From positions 1-64,000 of the forward strand of contig JAEWZB010000076.1 of assembly GCA_023395515.1 (NCBI GenBank): a stretch of 64,000 nt of DNA, given 5' to 3'. Within the stretch, counting starts at the first letter, position 1. Every line of letters starts with the position of its first letter. A program made the position numbers and the translations under genes. The stretch comes from Bacillota bacterium. Lineage in GTDB: Bacteria; Bacillota; Syntrophomonadia; Syntrophomonadales; Syntrophomonadaceae. Below, one piece after another: positions 26,801-35,565 of the stretch. The notes under the pieces were generated by a model. It was given only the letters and a program-made list of their open reading frames with translations, was not told where the DNA came from and ran no database searches.

Positions 26801-27707
26801 AGTAATTTCAGTAATAATGGCAGTATTATTATGGTTTTATGTAGTAAACCAAGGTGACTTAAACCCCAGACAAAATATTGTTACTGCTGATTTAAGATAT
26901 ACTAATCTGGGAGAAGGTTTAAGTATAATAACACCGGAAACCGTTTCAGTGAAGCTATGGGGATTATTTCAAGAACCCGAAGAAATACTGGCTTATGTTG
27001 ATGTAAATGGTTTAGAAAAAGGGACTTATCAATTACCCGTTCAGGTAGAACCGGTCAAGGGAGCTATGTTTACCAGTGTAGAGCCAGATAAAGTTGAAGT
27101 AGTTATTAAGGGAGAACGGGAAAAGCATTTTTCTATATCTCATGTTATTACCCGTAATCCAGTACCTGGGTATGAAATGATCGACATCTTAAAGAGTCCG
27201 GAAGAGTGCTTAGCCAAAGGTGAAGAAAGTATAGTTAACCAAGTTAAAACGGTTATTTGTGAAATAGATCTGGGCAATATAACCGGCATAGGAACGATTA
27301 CGGCTCCCTTAAAGGCGATAGATGCTACCGGTAAGATTATTACGGCCGGGCTAAGACTAGTACCTGATAAAATTAACGTATATGTGGTAGTTAATGAAAA
27401 TACGGTTACTAAACAAATACCAGTTAAGCCTTTAGTGACCGGAATTTTACCGGAAGATCATCAATTATTAGAAGTCAGAATGGTGCCGGAGACGGTTACA
27501 ATAATCCTTCCGGCCACCGCAGCCGATACCATAAATGAATTAATTACCGAGAAAATAGAATTAAATGATAAATTAGAATCATTTAGTCAAGAAATACAGC
27601 TTAGCATCCCTGAAGGAGTTAAGGCATATCCTGATAAGGTAATTGCAGAGGTAATTATAAGTAAAAGTGCTAAAGAAGCAGATAAAGAAAGGGAAAAAGA
27701 AGACTAA
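26781..27707 (+). CDS. cdaR: CdaA regulatory protein CdaR (YbbR domains)
   Basis: 308 residues. A membrane anchor (LKVISVIMAVLLWFYVVNQG) leads to about three YbbR repeats outside the membrane; the repeats are seen as VSVKLWG, VEVVIKG and VTIILP strands. The C-terminus is very charged (KEADKEREKED). The GTG at 26781 follows AGGAGGAGG and overlaps the end of cdaA by 20 bases; a longer frame starting at 26754 lacks this signal. CdaR regulates diadenylate cyclase activity at the membrane. Confidence 0.92.
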   Translation: MKTTGLKVISVIMAVLLWFYVVNQGDLNPRQNIVTADLRYTNLGEGLSIITPETVSVKLWGLFQEPEEILAYVDVNGLEKGTYQLPVQVEPVKGAMFTSVEPDKVEVVIKGEREKHFSISHVITRNPVPGYEMIDILKSPEECLAKGEESIVNQVKTVICEIDLGNITGIGTITAPLKAIDATGKIITAGLRLVPDKINVYVVVNENTVTKQIPVKPLVTGILPEDHQLLEVRMVPETVTIILPATAADTINELITEKIELNDKLESFSQEIQLSIPEGVKAYPDKVIAEVIISKSAKEADKEREKED

Positions 27708-27860
27708 TACCTGGAAATCTGCAGTGTTAACAAAAAAGAACTACTAAGCATAACCTAAAAGGTGGGATGTGAAAAGGTGAGGGGTGAAGAGCAAAGGGGG
27801 TGAGACGAAAATGTAAAACGCACCCTGGGTATTTTACCTTAAAAAATGGAGGGATTTTTA

Positions 27861-29213
27861 GTGGGAGTATTATTTGGTACAGATGGTGTTAGAGGAATAG
27901 CTAATATAGAATTAACTCCAGAATTGGCTTTTGACTTAGGCAGAGCCGGCAGTTATGTTTTAGCCCGCCAATATGCAGGTACTAGACCGCGTATTTTAGT
28001 AGGAAAAGATACCAGAATTTCAGGTGATATGTTAGAAGCAGCTTTAATCGCAGGAATATGTTCTACAGGAGCAGATGTGCTGACGGTAGGAGTTATCCCC
28101 ACTCCGGGAGTTGCTTACCTTACCAGGCTATACGAAGCCTCTTGCGGTATTGTAATATCGGCTTCTCATAATCCCGTGGAAGATAATGGGATTAAGTTTT
28201 TCGGCTTTAGCGGCTATAAATTGCCTGATGAAGTAGAGGAAGAGATTGAACAATTAATATTAAATGGAACTCAGGATTTAACCCGCCCGCTGGGAGAAGA
28301 TGTGGGCCGGGTCTATGATGTTGAGGAAGCCTTAAACAATTATCTTAATTATCTAGTAGACCTTTATCCCCTGGAAGAAGATTTGTCTGATTTGTGTATA
28401 GTAGTAGACTGTGCTAATGGGGCGGCTTATGATGCGGCACCTAAAATGTGGGAGCGGCTGGGAGCTAATGTTATAGCCATAAATAATAACCCTAATGGAG
28501 TAAATATTAATGATAAATGTGGCTCTACTCATACAGATACCCTAAAAAAAGCTGTTATACACCATAAGGCTGATATCGGTTTTGCTTATGACGGGGATGC
28601 CGACCGTTGCATCTTTGTGGATGAACGGGGTGTGGAGCTGGATGGCGACCACATACTTCTAATCTGTGCCCTGGATATGCAACGTAGAGGTAAACTAAAA
28701 CCGGCTACGGTTGTGGCTACGGTTATGAGTAATGTAGGACTTGATATTGCTTTGCGCAGAGAAAATGTAGCTATAGCCAGTTGCAAAGTAGGGGACAGAT
28801 ATGTACTGGAAAAAATGCAGGAACTGGGAGCTCTTATCGGTGGTGAACAATCTGGTCATATTATTTTTAGCGAGCATGCCACTACCGGTGATGGACTGCT
28901 GACCTCCTTAAAACTGGTGGAAGTGATGAAAAGAACCGGATTATCCTTATCCGAGCTGGCCCGGGAGATGGAGAAACAACCCCAAATCCTGGTTAATATA
29001 AAAGTTGAAAACAAAGAACAAATGTTATCTAAAGAACTAGTCGTAGAAGCTTTGCAAAGAAGTGAAGCCCGACTAGGAGAATGGGGGAAATTAGTAGTCC
29101 GCCCCTCAGGAACTGAACCATTAGTAAGAATAATGGCCCAAGGTCCGGACCAGCATGTATTGGAAGAGGTGATTAATGATATAAAAGCGGCGATTGAAAC
29201 AGTTTCAAAGTAA
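27861..29213 (+). CDS. glmM: Phosphoglucosamine mutase
   Basis: 450 residues starting GVLFGTDGVRGIANIELTPE. The catalytic phosphoserine loop is GIVISASHNPVEDNGIKFF. The metal loop is AYDGDADRCIFVD, the sugar loop is GGEQSGHIIF, and the phosphate-binding loop is RPSGTEPLVRIM. It interconverts glucosamine-6-phosphate and glucosamine-1-phosphate for UDP-GlcNAc synthesis. GGAGGGA precedes the GTG at 27861; the ATG at 27846 overlaps that site and is not the start. About 150 bases separate it from cdaR. Confidence 0.96.
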   Translation: MGVLFGTDGVRGIANIELTPELAFDLGRAGSYVLARQYAGTRPRILVGKDTRISGDMLEAALIAGICSTGADVLTVGVIPTPGVAYLTRLYEASCGIVISASHNPVEDNGIKFFGFSGYKLPDEVEEEIEQLILNGTQDLTRPLGEDVGRVYDVEEALNNYLNYLVDLYPLEEDLSDLCIVVDCANGAAYDAAPKMWERLGANVIAINNNPNGVNINDKCGSTHTDTLKKAVIHHKADIGFAYDGDADRCIFVDERGVELDGDHILLICALDMQRRGKLKPATVVATVMSNVGLDIALRRENVAIASCKVGDRYVLEKMQELGALIGGEQSGHIIFSEHATTGDGLLTSLKLVEVMKRTGLSLSELAREMEKQPQILVNIKVENKEQMLSKELVVEALQRSEARLGEWGKLVVRPSGTEPLVRIMAQGPDQHVLEEVINDIKAAIETVSK

Positions 29214-29234
29214 AAATCATCCCCTTTGGGGGAA

Positions 29235-29385
29235 CCAAGCGCCTGGCCCAGTTGCATATTGGGTGACGAGGAGAGGGTTTATCGAAATTTTCGGCGGGTG
29301 CCCTCCGGTGGTTAATCCCATCGTTAATGTGCTCACAAATACGGATAGTAATATCCGGGACAAAAAGCGCAGTTCAGAAATAAAA
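29235..29385 (+). ncRNA. glmS self-cleaving ribozyme (riboswitch)
   Basis: The glmS ribozyme core is recognisable. The substrate strand is AGCGCCTGG, with cleavage expected between A29238 and G29239. Then come GACGAGG, GAGGGTTTATCGA, TTTTCGGCGGGTGCCCTCC and, at the 3' end, ATACGGATAGTAATATCCGG and GGGACAAAAAGCGC. It binds glucosamine-6-phosphate and cuts its own mRNA, so product lowers glmS expression. It sits between glmM and the truncated glmS, about 70 bases before the glmS start. Confidence 0.95.
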
Positions 29386-29456
29386 CTAATTAATTTTTCG
29401 AAAACTATCACTAGTTTAATAGTAAAAATTTATCTTATTGAGGGGAGTAAAGCTCA

Positions 29457-30590
29457 TTGACTAAACAAGAGCATAAAAGCGCAGCACCTTTTGAATTCAA
29501 AAAAGGTGTCTACCAACACTTTATGATAAAAGAAATTCATGAACAGCCACAAACGGTTAAATTGGAATTAGGCTCATATTTTAAAAATGATCTGGTGGAT
29601 TTAGAAGCTTTAGGTATAGACGAACTTTTAAACGGGGTACAAAAAATCTATATGATAGGTTGCGGAACTGCCTATCACGCCGGCTTAGTAGGCCGTACCC
29701 TGATTGAAAAACTGGCCAAAATTCCGGTGGAAAGTGATATTGCTTCAGAATTTGGCTACCGGGATATTCCTTGGGGTAAAAATGAGTTAATGGTAGTCAT
29801 TACTCAATCCGGGGAAACTACCGATACTTTAGTAGCTTTAAGGGAAGCTAAGCGCAATAACATTCCGGTTTTAGCAATTACTAATGTTAAAGATAGTACC
29901 ATTGCCCGGGAAGCCGATAAAGCCATCTATACTCAGGCTGGTCCTGAAATATCCATTGCTTCAACTAAAGCATATACCAGTCAGTTGGTGGTAATGTATT
30001 TACTGGCTTTATATCTGGCTAAAAAGCAGGGTACGGTCGATGAAGCAACTCTGAAAGAAATCGGTAAAGAGTTAAGTAAAATAGACAGTTATCTGGAATC
30101 AATATTTGACCAAGAAGAAGCCATACTGGAAATTGCCGGTCAATATTATGCCATGGAAACCACCTTTTTCTTAGGCAGAGGTTTAGATGCGGCGGTAGCC
30201 AGAGAAGGAGCTTTAAAACTTAAAGAAACTTCTTATATTCACGCCGAAGCTTATCCCACCGGAGAGCTGAAACATGGCCCTATAGCCTTAGTTACGGACG
30301 GACTTCCCGTTGTAACCGTAATAACTCAAGATCATATGGTGGAGAAATCTATGGCTAATATCCGGGAAATAAAAGAACGCGGCGGCAAAGTAATTGCCGT
30401 ATGCAAGGAAAATTTAGTACGGGAATGCCGGGAATGTGACGAAATCATGATTATACCCGATGTAAATCCTCTAATTACCCCGATCTTATCCGTAGTTCCT
30501 TTACAAATGTTTGCTTATTATGTAGCAACCTTAAGAGGAAATGATGTTGATAAGCCCCGGAATCTGACCAAAAGCGTACAAGTCGAATAG
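29457..30590 (+). CDS. glmS: GlmS-like glucosamine-6-phosphate synthase, isomerase (SIS) half only
   Basis: 377 residues that align with the C-terminal 360 or so of GlmS. The linker KGVYQHFMIKEIHEQP leads to SIS domain 1 (IGCGTAYHAGLVGR, TQSGETTDT) and SIS domain 2 with KLKETSYIHAEAYPTGELKHGP. The tail DVDKPRNLTKSVQVE includes the Lys that binds fructose-6-phosphate. The whole N-terminal glutaminase domain is missing; no MCGIVGY-type start or catalytic Cys is seen, and upstream is only the ribozyme. A TTG with GAGGGGAG in front looks like a true start. The protein may use free ammonia, use a separate glutaminase, or act as a deaminase-type SIS enzyme. The ribozyme and glmM context favour a biosynthetic role. 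Confidence 0.88.
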   Translation: MTKQEHKSAAPFEFKKGVYQHFMIKEIHEQPQTVKLELGSYFKNDLVDLEALGIDELLNGVQKIYMIGCGTAYHAGLVGRTLIEKLAKIPVESDIASEFGYRDIPWGKNELMVVITQSGETTDTLVALREAKRNNIPVLAITNVKDSTIAREADKAIYTQAGPEISIASTKAYTSQLVVMYLLALYLAKKQGTVDEATLKEIGKELSKIDSYLESIFDQEEAILEIAGQYYAMETTFFLGRGLDAAVAREGALKLKETSYIHAEAYPTGELKHGPIALVTDGLPVVTVITQDHMVEKSMANIREIKERGGKVIAVCKENLVRECRECDEIMIIPDVNPLITPILSVVPLQMFAYYVATLRGNDVDKPRNLTKSVQVE

Positions 30591-30614
30591 GCGGGGTAAA
30601 ACCTTTATTAGTTG

Positions 30615-30685
30615 TGTGTAATTACAATAAAGTTATCCGGTAGACAAGAAACTACTACGATGAATAAAATAGTTGTCCGGTAAAT
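30615..30685 (+). repeat. glmS-proximal transposon end with TnsB-type repeats
   Basis: The terminal TGTGTAATTACAATAAAGTT runs into ATCCGGTAGAC. A second repeat lies at 30662-30685 (ATAAAATAGTTGTCCGGTAA). The shared core is ATAAAGTTGTCCGG, as expected for TnsB binding sites in a Tn7-family end. Confidence 0.8.
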
Positions 30686-30700
30686 AAGTATATGTAATGC

Positions 30701-30753
30701 TAACCACCTTTTTGGTATTCTATAAGTAGAGTGCCAAAAGGTGGTTATTTTTA
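30701..30753 (+). terminator. Hairpin inside the transposon end
   Basis: AACCACCTTTTTGG pairs with CCAAAAGGTGGTT and is followed by ATTTTTAT. It lies between the transposon end and the tnsA remnant and could stop read-through from glmS. A closely related hairpin occurs outside the other end at 36409-36458. Confidence 0.7.
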
Positions 30754-31154
30754 TATCGAAGAATTCATGGAATGAAAAAAGTATGAACGATTTGAAAGAA
30801 GGAAGAGGAAGTGGTGATGGTGAAGGGTCTGCTTATAAACCATGGATTAATGTGCAAGACTTTGCTTCCCTAGGTAGAGCGACTAAGGCGCCCGGATGGA
30901 AAACCGAACGTTCGTGTCAGTTTTTATCCGATAATGAGCTTCGTTATTTAGAATGGTCTGATATCGTAACTGATATTAGAGAGCAATTCCCTTTGCTAGA
31001 GATTGAAAAAGCCTTAAAGATTGCAGAAGAAATAGGTGTCAAGTAACCGATTGATAAAGAATCCGGTATGCCTTATGTACTAACTACTGATTTTATGATT
31101 ACTCTTAATATAAATGGAAAGATATTTTATGTAGCACGAACTGTCAAACCTTAG
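30741..31154 (+). pseudogene. tnsA: TnsA-like transposition endonuclease, truncated and interrupted
   Basis: The frame encodes TnsA-like sequence: KEGRGSGDGEG, YKPWINVQDFASLGRATK, GWKTERSCQFLSDNELRYLE, WSDIVTDIREQFPLL. A stop falls where TnsA normally reads GIK(H/Y)P. The same frame then continues PIDKESGMPYVLTTDFMITL and YVARTVKP before a second stop. The Glu, Asp and Lys of the nuclease site can all be placed, but the gene is split and lacks its C-terminal domain. TnsA cuts the 5' ends of the transposon in Tn7. The start is uncertain, as the first codons overlap the hairpin. Confidence 0.85.
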
Positions 31155-31206
31155 TTAATAAAGTAATGAACTCAATTTATGATTCAACCCTGGGAAAAAT
31201 CTTATT

Positions 31207-31495
31207 CAAGAGACAATAGATAAAGCTATGGAAAATCTATTCAATGATAAAAAATTGATGAGAGATTTATATTTGGGAAAAGTACATAAGAGTAGATTCG
31301 CAATGCAATTACGTAATTACCTAGCCCCCGAGCCTTTTAATGGAGATTCAAAACAAATGTATCGAGTATGTGAGAAATCAGCATATCTATTTTTAGGATA
31401 AATATATAGGAAAAAAAGATGTAGAATGGACTGAACAAGATGGAAATTACGACCAGAAAAAAACCAAGTTTTATATGATCAATAAGCGTGATTAA
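31207..31495 (+). pseudogene. Unidentified coding remnant with frameshift
   Basis: Two frames join by a shift near 31397. The first reads QETIDKAMENLFNDKKLM and ends VCEKSAYLFLG. The second reads DKYIGKKDVEWTEQDGNYDQ and ends FYMINKRD before a stop at 31493. The composition looks like real protein, but no family was recognised. Its position behind tnsA makes a decayed transposition or cargo gene likely. Confidence 0.4.
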
Positions 31496-31619
31496 TTCGC
31501 TAAAATACCATAACTGGCTTATTTTGATTTGTTTAATTCTGAATTTATGTGTAGATGATAGTAATTTATTATGAGGTTTATAAACACGTTTTGGCTAATA
31601 AAGGGGGGACAATTGGAAT

Positions 31620-33023
31620 ATGGACGAGATTCGTGCAAGGCGGATGGTTAATGAATTAATTGGAAAAAAAGTAGGAGAATGTAAAATTACCCACTATATC
31701 AATTGTGGTAAATCTGCTTTAGTCTGCAAAGGTAAATACCATGAAAAAGAATGTGCTATTAAAGTATTCGATCCGGAATTAGTTGAGCGTTTTGGAAAAG
31801 AGGTTCAACTGCAGCGAATACAGCGTGAACTTTCTATAAAGGATAACGGTTGTAAACATTTAGTTCGAATTATGGATGGTGGAGAATGTGAACATACCGG
31901 ATTGCTTTATGTTGTTATGGAATATCTTGAGTTACCTACTCTAGAAAGTGCTATTGAATTTATTCCACGAGATAATATACATCGCATCCTCTCACATGTT
32001 GCTTATGCTTCACATCATCTCGAATTGCTCGGATTAAGTCACCGAGATATTAAACCTTCCAATATTGTAATAACCAAAGATTATCAAGAAGCTATTTTAC
32101 TGGATTTGGGAGTTTTAAAGCTTATTGGTAATTGTGATATTACGGATGATGAAGCGATGGATTTTATTGGGACTTTGCGTTATAGTTCGCCCGAATTCTT
32201 GCTTCGAAAAGAAGTGGATACTGTGGAAGGATGGCGTGCAATAACATTTTATCAGCTTGGTGCAGTACTCCATGATCTTATTATGAAAAAACCCTTATTT
32301 GATGAATACAGTTCTCCTTATGCACAACTCGTTAATGCAGTAATCAATAAAATTCCCGTAGTTGAAGCTGATGATGTTTCTGCAGAGCTTATTAATCTAG
32401 CTAAAGCATGTTTAATTAAAGATCCCATTTTACGTCTTAAAACGGTTAGTTGGGATAGTTTCGTACCAGTTGAAAGATCAGATCAAACACTCGAAGCAGT
32501 TAAGTTAAGGGTTCAACAAAGAAATATTGTTTCAAAAGCCGAAGAACCTTATACTACTATTCCTAAAAGTGATGACCAAAAAAGGCGTTATGACCAAGTG
32601 GTTAATAATCTACTGGATAGTATAGAAAGAATAATTAGATTAAAATGTACTGGTAATGCTGATTTCCCACCTGTTCAAATTAGTATTAAAAGAAACCAAA
32701 TTGAAATAGTATTTCCATCATTATTTGCTCATAAAACTTCATCCTTTCTTTTTTTAGTTTTAAATATTGATGTTTTAGATGTTGAAACTAAAGCCATTAA
32801 TATGTCTTATTGGAGTGGTGTATGTAGCGAAGAAGTTCGGCTAAATCAAATAAATAAGAAATTCTTTACTTTATATGTGGGAATTTATCAAGAGGTTATT
32901 ATCAAAGATATACTTGATAAGTTTTTATATATGTCGTTTGATAAAGGTCAACAAATTAATACAAATAATAGTAATGAGTTGGTTTTGCTCGGCGTATATG
33001 AAGAAATAGGGGGGAGTTTATAG
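31620..33023 (+). CDS. Serine/threonine protein kinase, cargo of Tn7-like element
   Basis: 467 residues. A Hanks-type kinase domain fills about residues 15-300: glycine-loop region INCGKSALVCKG, ATP-binding Lys48 in CAIKVF, catalytic loop HRDIKPSN at 141-148, DLG at 162-164 in place of DFG, and SPE at 190-192. The catalytic residues are present, so it is probably active. The C-terminal 170 residues are unlike any domain I know; no membrane segment is seen, so it is cytosolic. AAGGGGGGAC precedes the ATG. It is the first gene of a three-gene operon, overlapping the helicase gene by one base. Confidence 0.85.
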   Translation: MDEIRARRMVNELIGKKVGECKITHYINCGKSALVCKGKYHEKECAIKVFDPELVERFGKEVQLQRIQRELSIKDNGCKHLVRIMDGGECEHTGLLYVVMEYLELPTLESAIEFIPRDNIHRILSHVAYASHHLELLGLSHRDIKPSNIVITKDYQEAILLDLGVLKLIGNCDITDDEAMDFIGTLRYSSPEFLLRKEVDTVEGWRAITFYQLGAVLHDLIMKKPLFDEYSSPYAQLVNAVINKIPVVEADDVSAELINLAKACLIKDPILRLKTVSWDSFVPVERSDQTLEAVKLRVQQRNIVSKAEEPYTTIPKSDDQKRRYDQVVNNLLDSIERIIRLKCTGNADFPPVQISIKRNQIEIVFPSLFAHKTSSFLFLVLNIDVLDVETKAINMSYWSGVCSEEVRLNQINKKFFTLYVGIYQEVIIKDILDKFLYMSFDKGQQINTNNSNELVLLGVYEEIGGSL

Positions 33024-34180
33024 TGAGTAGTACATGGTGGGTTGGAGAAGATGATTTGGATGAATATCAAAAAAGTGTAATAAGTTTGCCAATTGATAAT
33101 AGTCATTTTGTTATCGGCCCGCCGGGGTCAGGAAAGACCAACTTGCTTCTTCTTAGAGCAAATTGGATGTACTTATCAGGTTATAAGAATATCTTAATTA
33201 TAGTATTTACTCGTACTCTGCAGGGCTTTATTAATTCTGGTGGAAAACAGTATTATTTTCCTGACTCAAAGGTACAAACCTGTCGACAATGGCAATGGGA
33301 TTTATTAAAACAATATGGTGTTACAATCGATATGCCGCAGGATGATTTTATTAAACAACGTGAATATCTACTACATGAAATTAAAAAACTTATTGAGAAA
33401 CATAGGCTTTCTAAGATTTATGATGCAATTCTCTTGGATGAAGCACAGGATTATCTACCTGAGGAGATTGAAATATTCAGAGATTTAGCAGAGCGATTAT
33501 TTGCTGTTGCTGATACCCGCCAAAAAATATATGATGGAGAGGATTCTTTTAACACACTTCGAACAATTTTAGGAACCCCAACTGAACTTAGGTTTCATTA
33601 CAGAAATGGATTAAAAATATGTAAAATTGCAGATGCGATTGTTAAAGACAGAGAGAATGCTTGTATGGCAGATACTTCGAATTATAATGAAATAGCAAAT
33701 CCATCTCAAGTCGAGTATTACCGATGCCAAAATATTGATGATCAAGCCAAAAGGATAATTCAAAAACTAGATGCTCAATTAAAAGCATATCCGAATGAAA
33801 TGGTTGGAATAATATGCCCACAGCGTGCTGAGTTAATGAAGTTGTGGAATTATATTTCTGAATCAGCATTTGGGGCACGAGCGATGCTTCAATTAGGTAC
33901 TGATCGCGAACCATTTAATGATAGTAAACCTATAATAGTATCAACATTTCATGGAATTAAGGGACTCGAAGTGCGTTCTTTACATATGGCAGGATGCAAT
34001 TTACTGAAAGATTTTAAATATAACCGAAACATGGCATATACGGCAATAACTCGCGTCAAAACGTCTCTTTCATTATATTATGACGATGATATTCATGGTT
34101 ATCTTGAAGCAGCACTTAGTGTTATTGAGCCGATACCGGATTTAGCTAGTATCGGAGATATATTTGGAGGTAAAAAATGA
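33023..34180 (+). CDS. Compact UvrD-like superfamily 1 helicase/ATPase, cargo of Tn7-like element
   Basis: 385 residues, short for the family (UvrD is near 700). Walker A GPPGSGKT is at 32-39, motif Ia-like VFTRTLQGF near 61-69, Walker B LLDEAQD at 137-143, and a motif III/IV region with RFHYRNGLKI. Motif V STFHGIKGLE is at 307-316 and motif VI AYTAITRVKTSL at 338-349. The large 1B and 2B insertions are absent. It should be an ATPase acting on DNA or RNA. The GTG start overlaps the kinase stop and its own stop overlaps the next gene by four bases, so all three proteins are probably made together. Confidence 0.85.
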   Translation: MSSTWWVGEDDLDEYQKSVISLPIDNSHFVIGPPGSGKTNLLLLRANWMYLSGYKNILIIVFTRTLQGFINSGGKQYYFPDSKVQTCRQWQWDLLKQYGVTIDMPQDDFIKQREYLLHEIKKLIEKHRLSKIYDAILLDEAQDYLPEEIEIFRDLAERLFAVADTRQKIYDGEDSFNTLRTILGTPTELRFHYRNGLKICKIADAIVKDRENACMADTSNYNEIANPSQVEYYRCQNIDDQAKRIIQKLDAQLKAYPNEMVGIICPQRAELMKLWNYISESAFGARAMLQLGTDREPFNDSKPIIVSTFHGIKGLEVRSLHMAGCNLLKDFKYNRNMAYTAITRVKTSLSLYYDDDIHGYLEAALSVIEPIPDLASIGDIFGGKK

Positions 34181-35565
34181 TGTGGGTACAAAATGCAACC
34201 AAAGATGACTTGCAAAATATTATTTTAGCGAATCGCCTTTCTGATAAACTAATAACAGAGGTCAGAACAGTACAAGAATTACCTATAATGGTTTCCGATA
34301 TTCAACTTCTTTGGAGAGATGATCCGCGAAAGGGTAGTAAATTTCCTTCTGTAGTTATTATAGATCCATTCATCCAAAAGCAGTTTTTTGCGTGGACTGC
34401 TACTTATCTTCCATACTGTCGACCGTTAACTACATACTGTAGAGTAATTTCCAGGAAAAATCTTAATATGATAGGTGATTCACTAAGAAACGATGCTTTG
34501 GGAGAATTGGAGCCGTTGTGTATTGGTCTTATTCTTGGGGAAACTGCAACATATGTTGCTGGAATTTCTGATTTTAACCGTTTAAGTATGGCATCTTTTG
34601 AGGGGACATATTCTTTTATTATGACTCGGAGTATTACACAAAACGTATTATTGAATACGCCAGAACAAATTAGCGATTTATGGTATAAAGCAAGAGAGCT
34701 CACAGGCCAAAAATTATTAAGCCTAAAATTAGACGATCTCAATGATGCCTGGAAAATAGTTGCTAAGATATCTGGGCATTATAGTTTTAATAAATGGCAT
34801 TCTATACAAGAAAATGAAACAATAGCTAATGCGAGTCGTGAAATTCTTGAAAAAGGGAACATAAGTGATGCTAGTTGGTATAAGCTCACAAGGGGGCTAG
34901 ATATAAATATATCGCATGAATTATCTATATATTCGCGAGAAGAGCGAGTGCGCCGGGTAGAGAGGGCGTTAAGAATTCTTTCTCATGAAAATACGATAGA
35001 TAAAATGTTGCGTTCATTTATTGGAGGTTATCTGGCAAGTAGAATTGCACCAGGAACTTTTGAACATCATGAACTATTGATTCCATATTTGCTTGAACTT
35101 CCTTCATTGATACTATGGTATGGTATGTGTGCTGGTTTACCCAAAGATTCTAAATTACGTAACTTTGGATTTGGTATTGGTCGTAAAATTATAAGAGATG
35201 CACTACAGGAAGATATGATGTTAAATAAACCGAGGTGTGACATAGCACTAGAAGAGCTTGAAGTATTAGCTGGTGGAGAGAATTGGGTGCAGTATATTCA
35301 GCCTAAAGAATCAGGACATTTAGTAGTAGAGCTTCTCCCTTGTGTTAATTGCACAATGCGTAATATTAATAGCAAGCATTATGACTCGAATAAATCAAAT
35401 TTAACCCAGCATACAATATTTAGTGATAACCGTGAAGGGGAAATAGAAAAATTACTACTTGAATTAGACCGTTCACTTAAGTCAGTTGATCGAATTCGTG
35501 ATAGAATTGGAGAAATTGCTGGCTTTGAACGTAAAAAAGGGCGTGGGAATAAAGCAAAGAACTGA
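34177..35565 (+). CDS. Unrecognised protein, third gene of kinase-helicase operon
   Basis: 462 residues. No motif was recognised. The N-terminal half is mixed alpha/beta (VVIIDPFIQKQFFAWTATYLPYCR), followed by an alpha-helical middle (RVRRVERALRILSHEN) and a segment GFGIGRKIIRDALQEDM. The C-terminus is coiled-coil-like and charged (IEKLLLELDRSLKSVDRIRD) and ends in a basic tail KKGRGNKAKN. There is no signal peptide or clear membrane span. GGAGG lies six bases before the ATG, which overlaps the helicase stop. Strict coupling to a kinase and helicase on a transposon points to a shared system, with this as the possible sensor or effector. Confidence 0.75.
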   Translation: MMWVQNATKDDLQNIILANRLSDKLITEVRTVQELPIMVSDIQLLWRDDPRKGSKFPSVVIIDPFIQKQFFAWTATYLPYCRPLTTYCRVISRKNLNMIGDSLRNDALGELEPLCIGLILGETATYVAGISDFNRLSMASFEGTYSFIMTRSITQNVLLNTPEQISDLWYKARELTGQKLLSLKLDDLNDAWKIVAKISGHYSFNKWHSIQENETIANASREILEKGNISDASWYKLTRGLDINISHELSIYSREERVRRVERALRILSHENTIDKMLRSFIGGYLASRIAPGTFEHHELLIPYLLELPSLILWYGMCAGLPKDSKLRNFGFGIGRKIIRDALQEDMMLNKPRCDIALEELEVLAGGENWVQYIQPKESGHLVVELLPCVNCTMRNINSKHYDSNKSNLTQHTIFSDNREGEIEKLLLELDRSLKSVDRIRDRIGEIAGFERKKGRGNKAKN

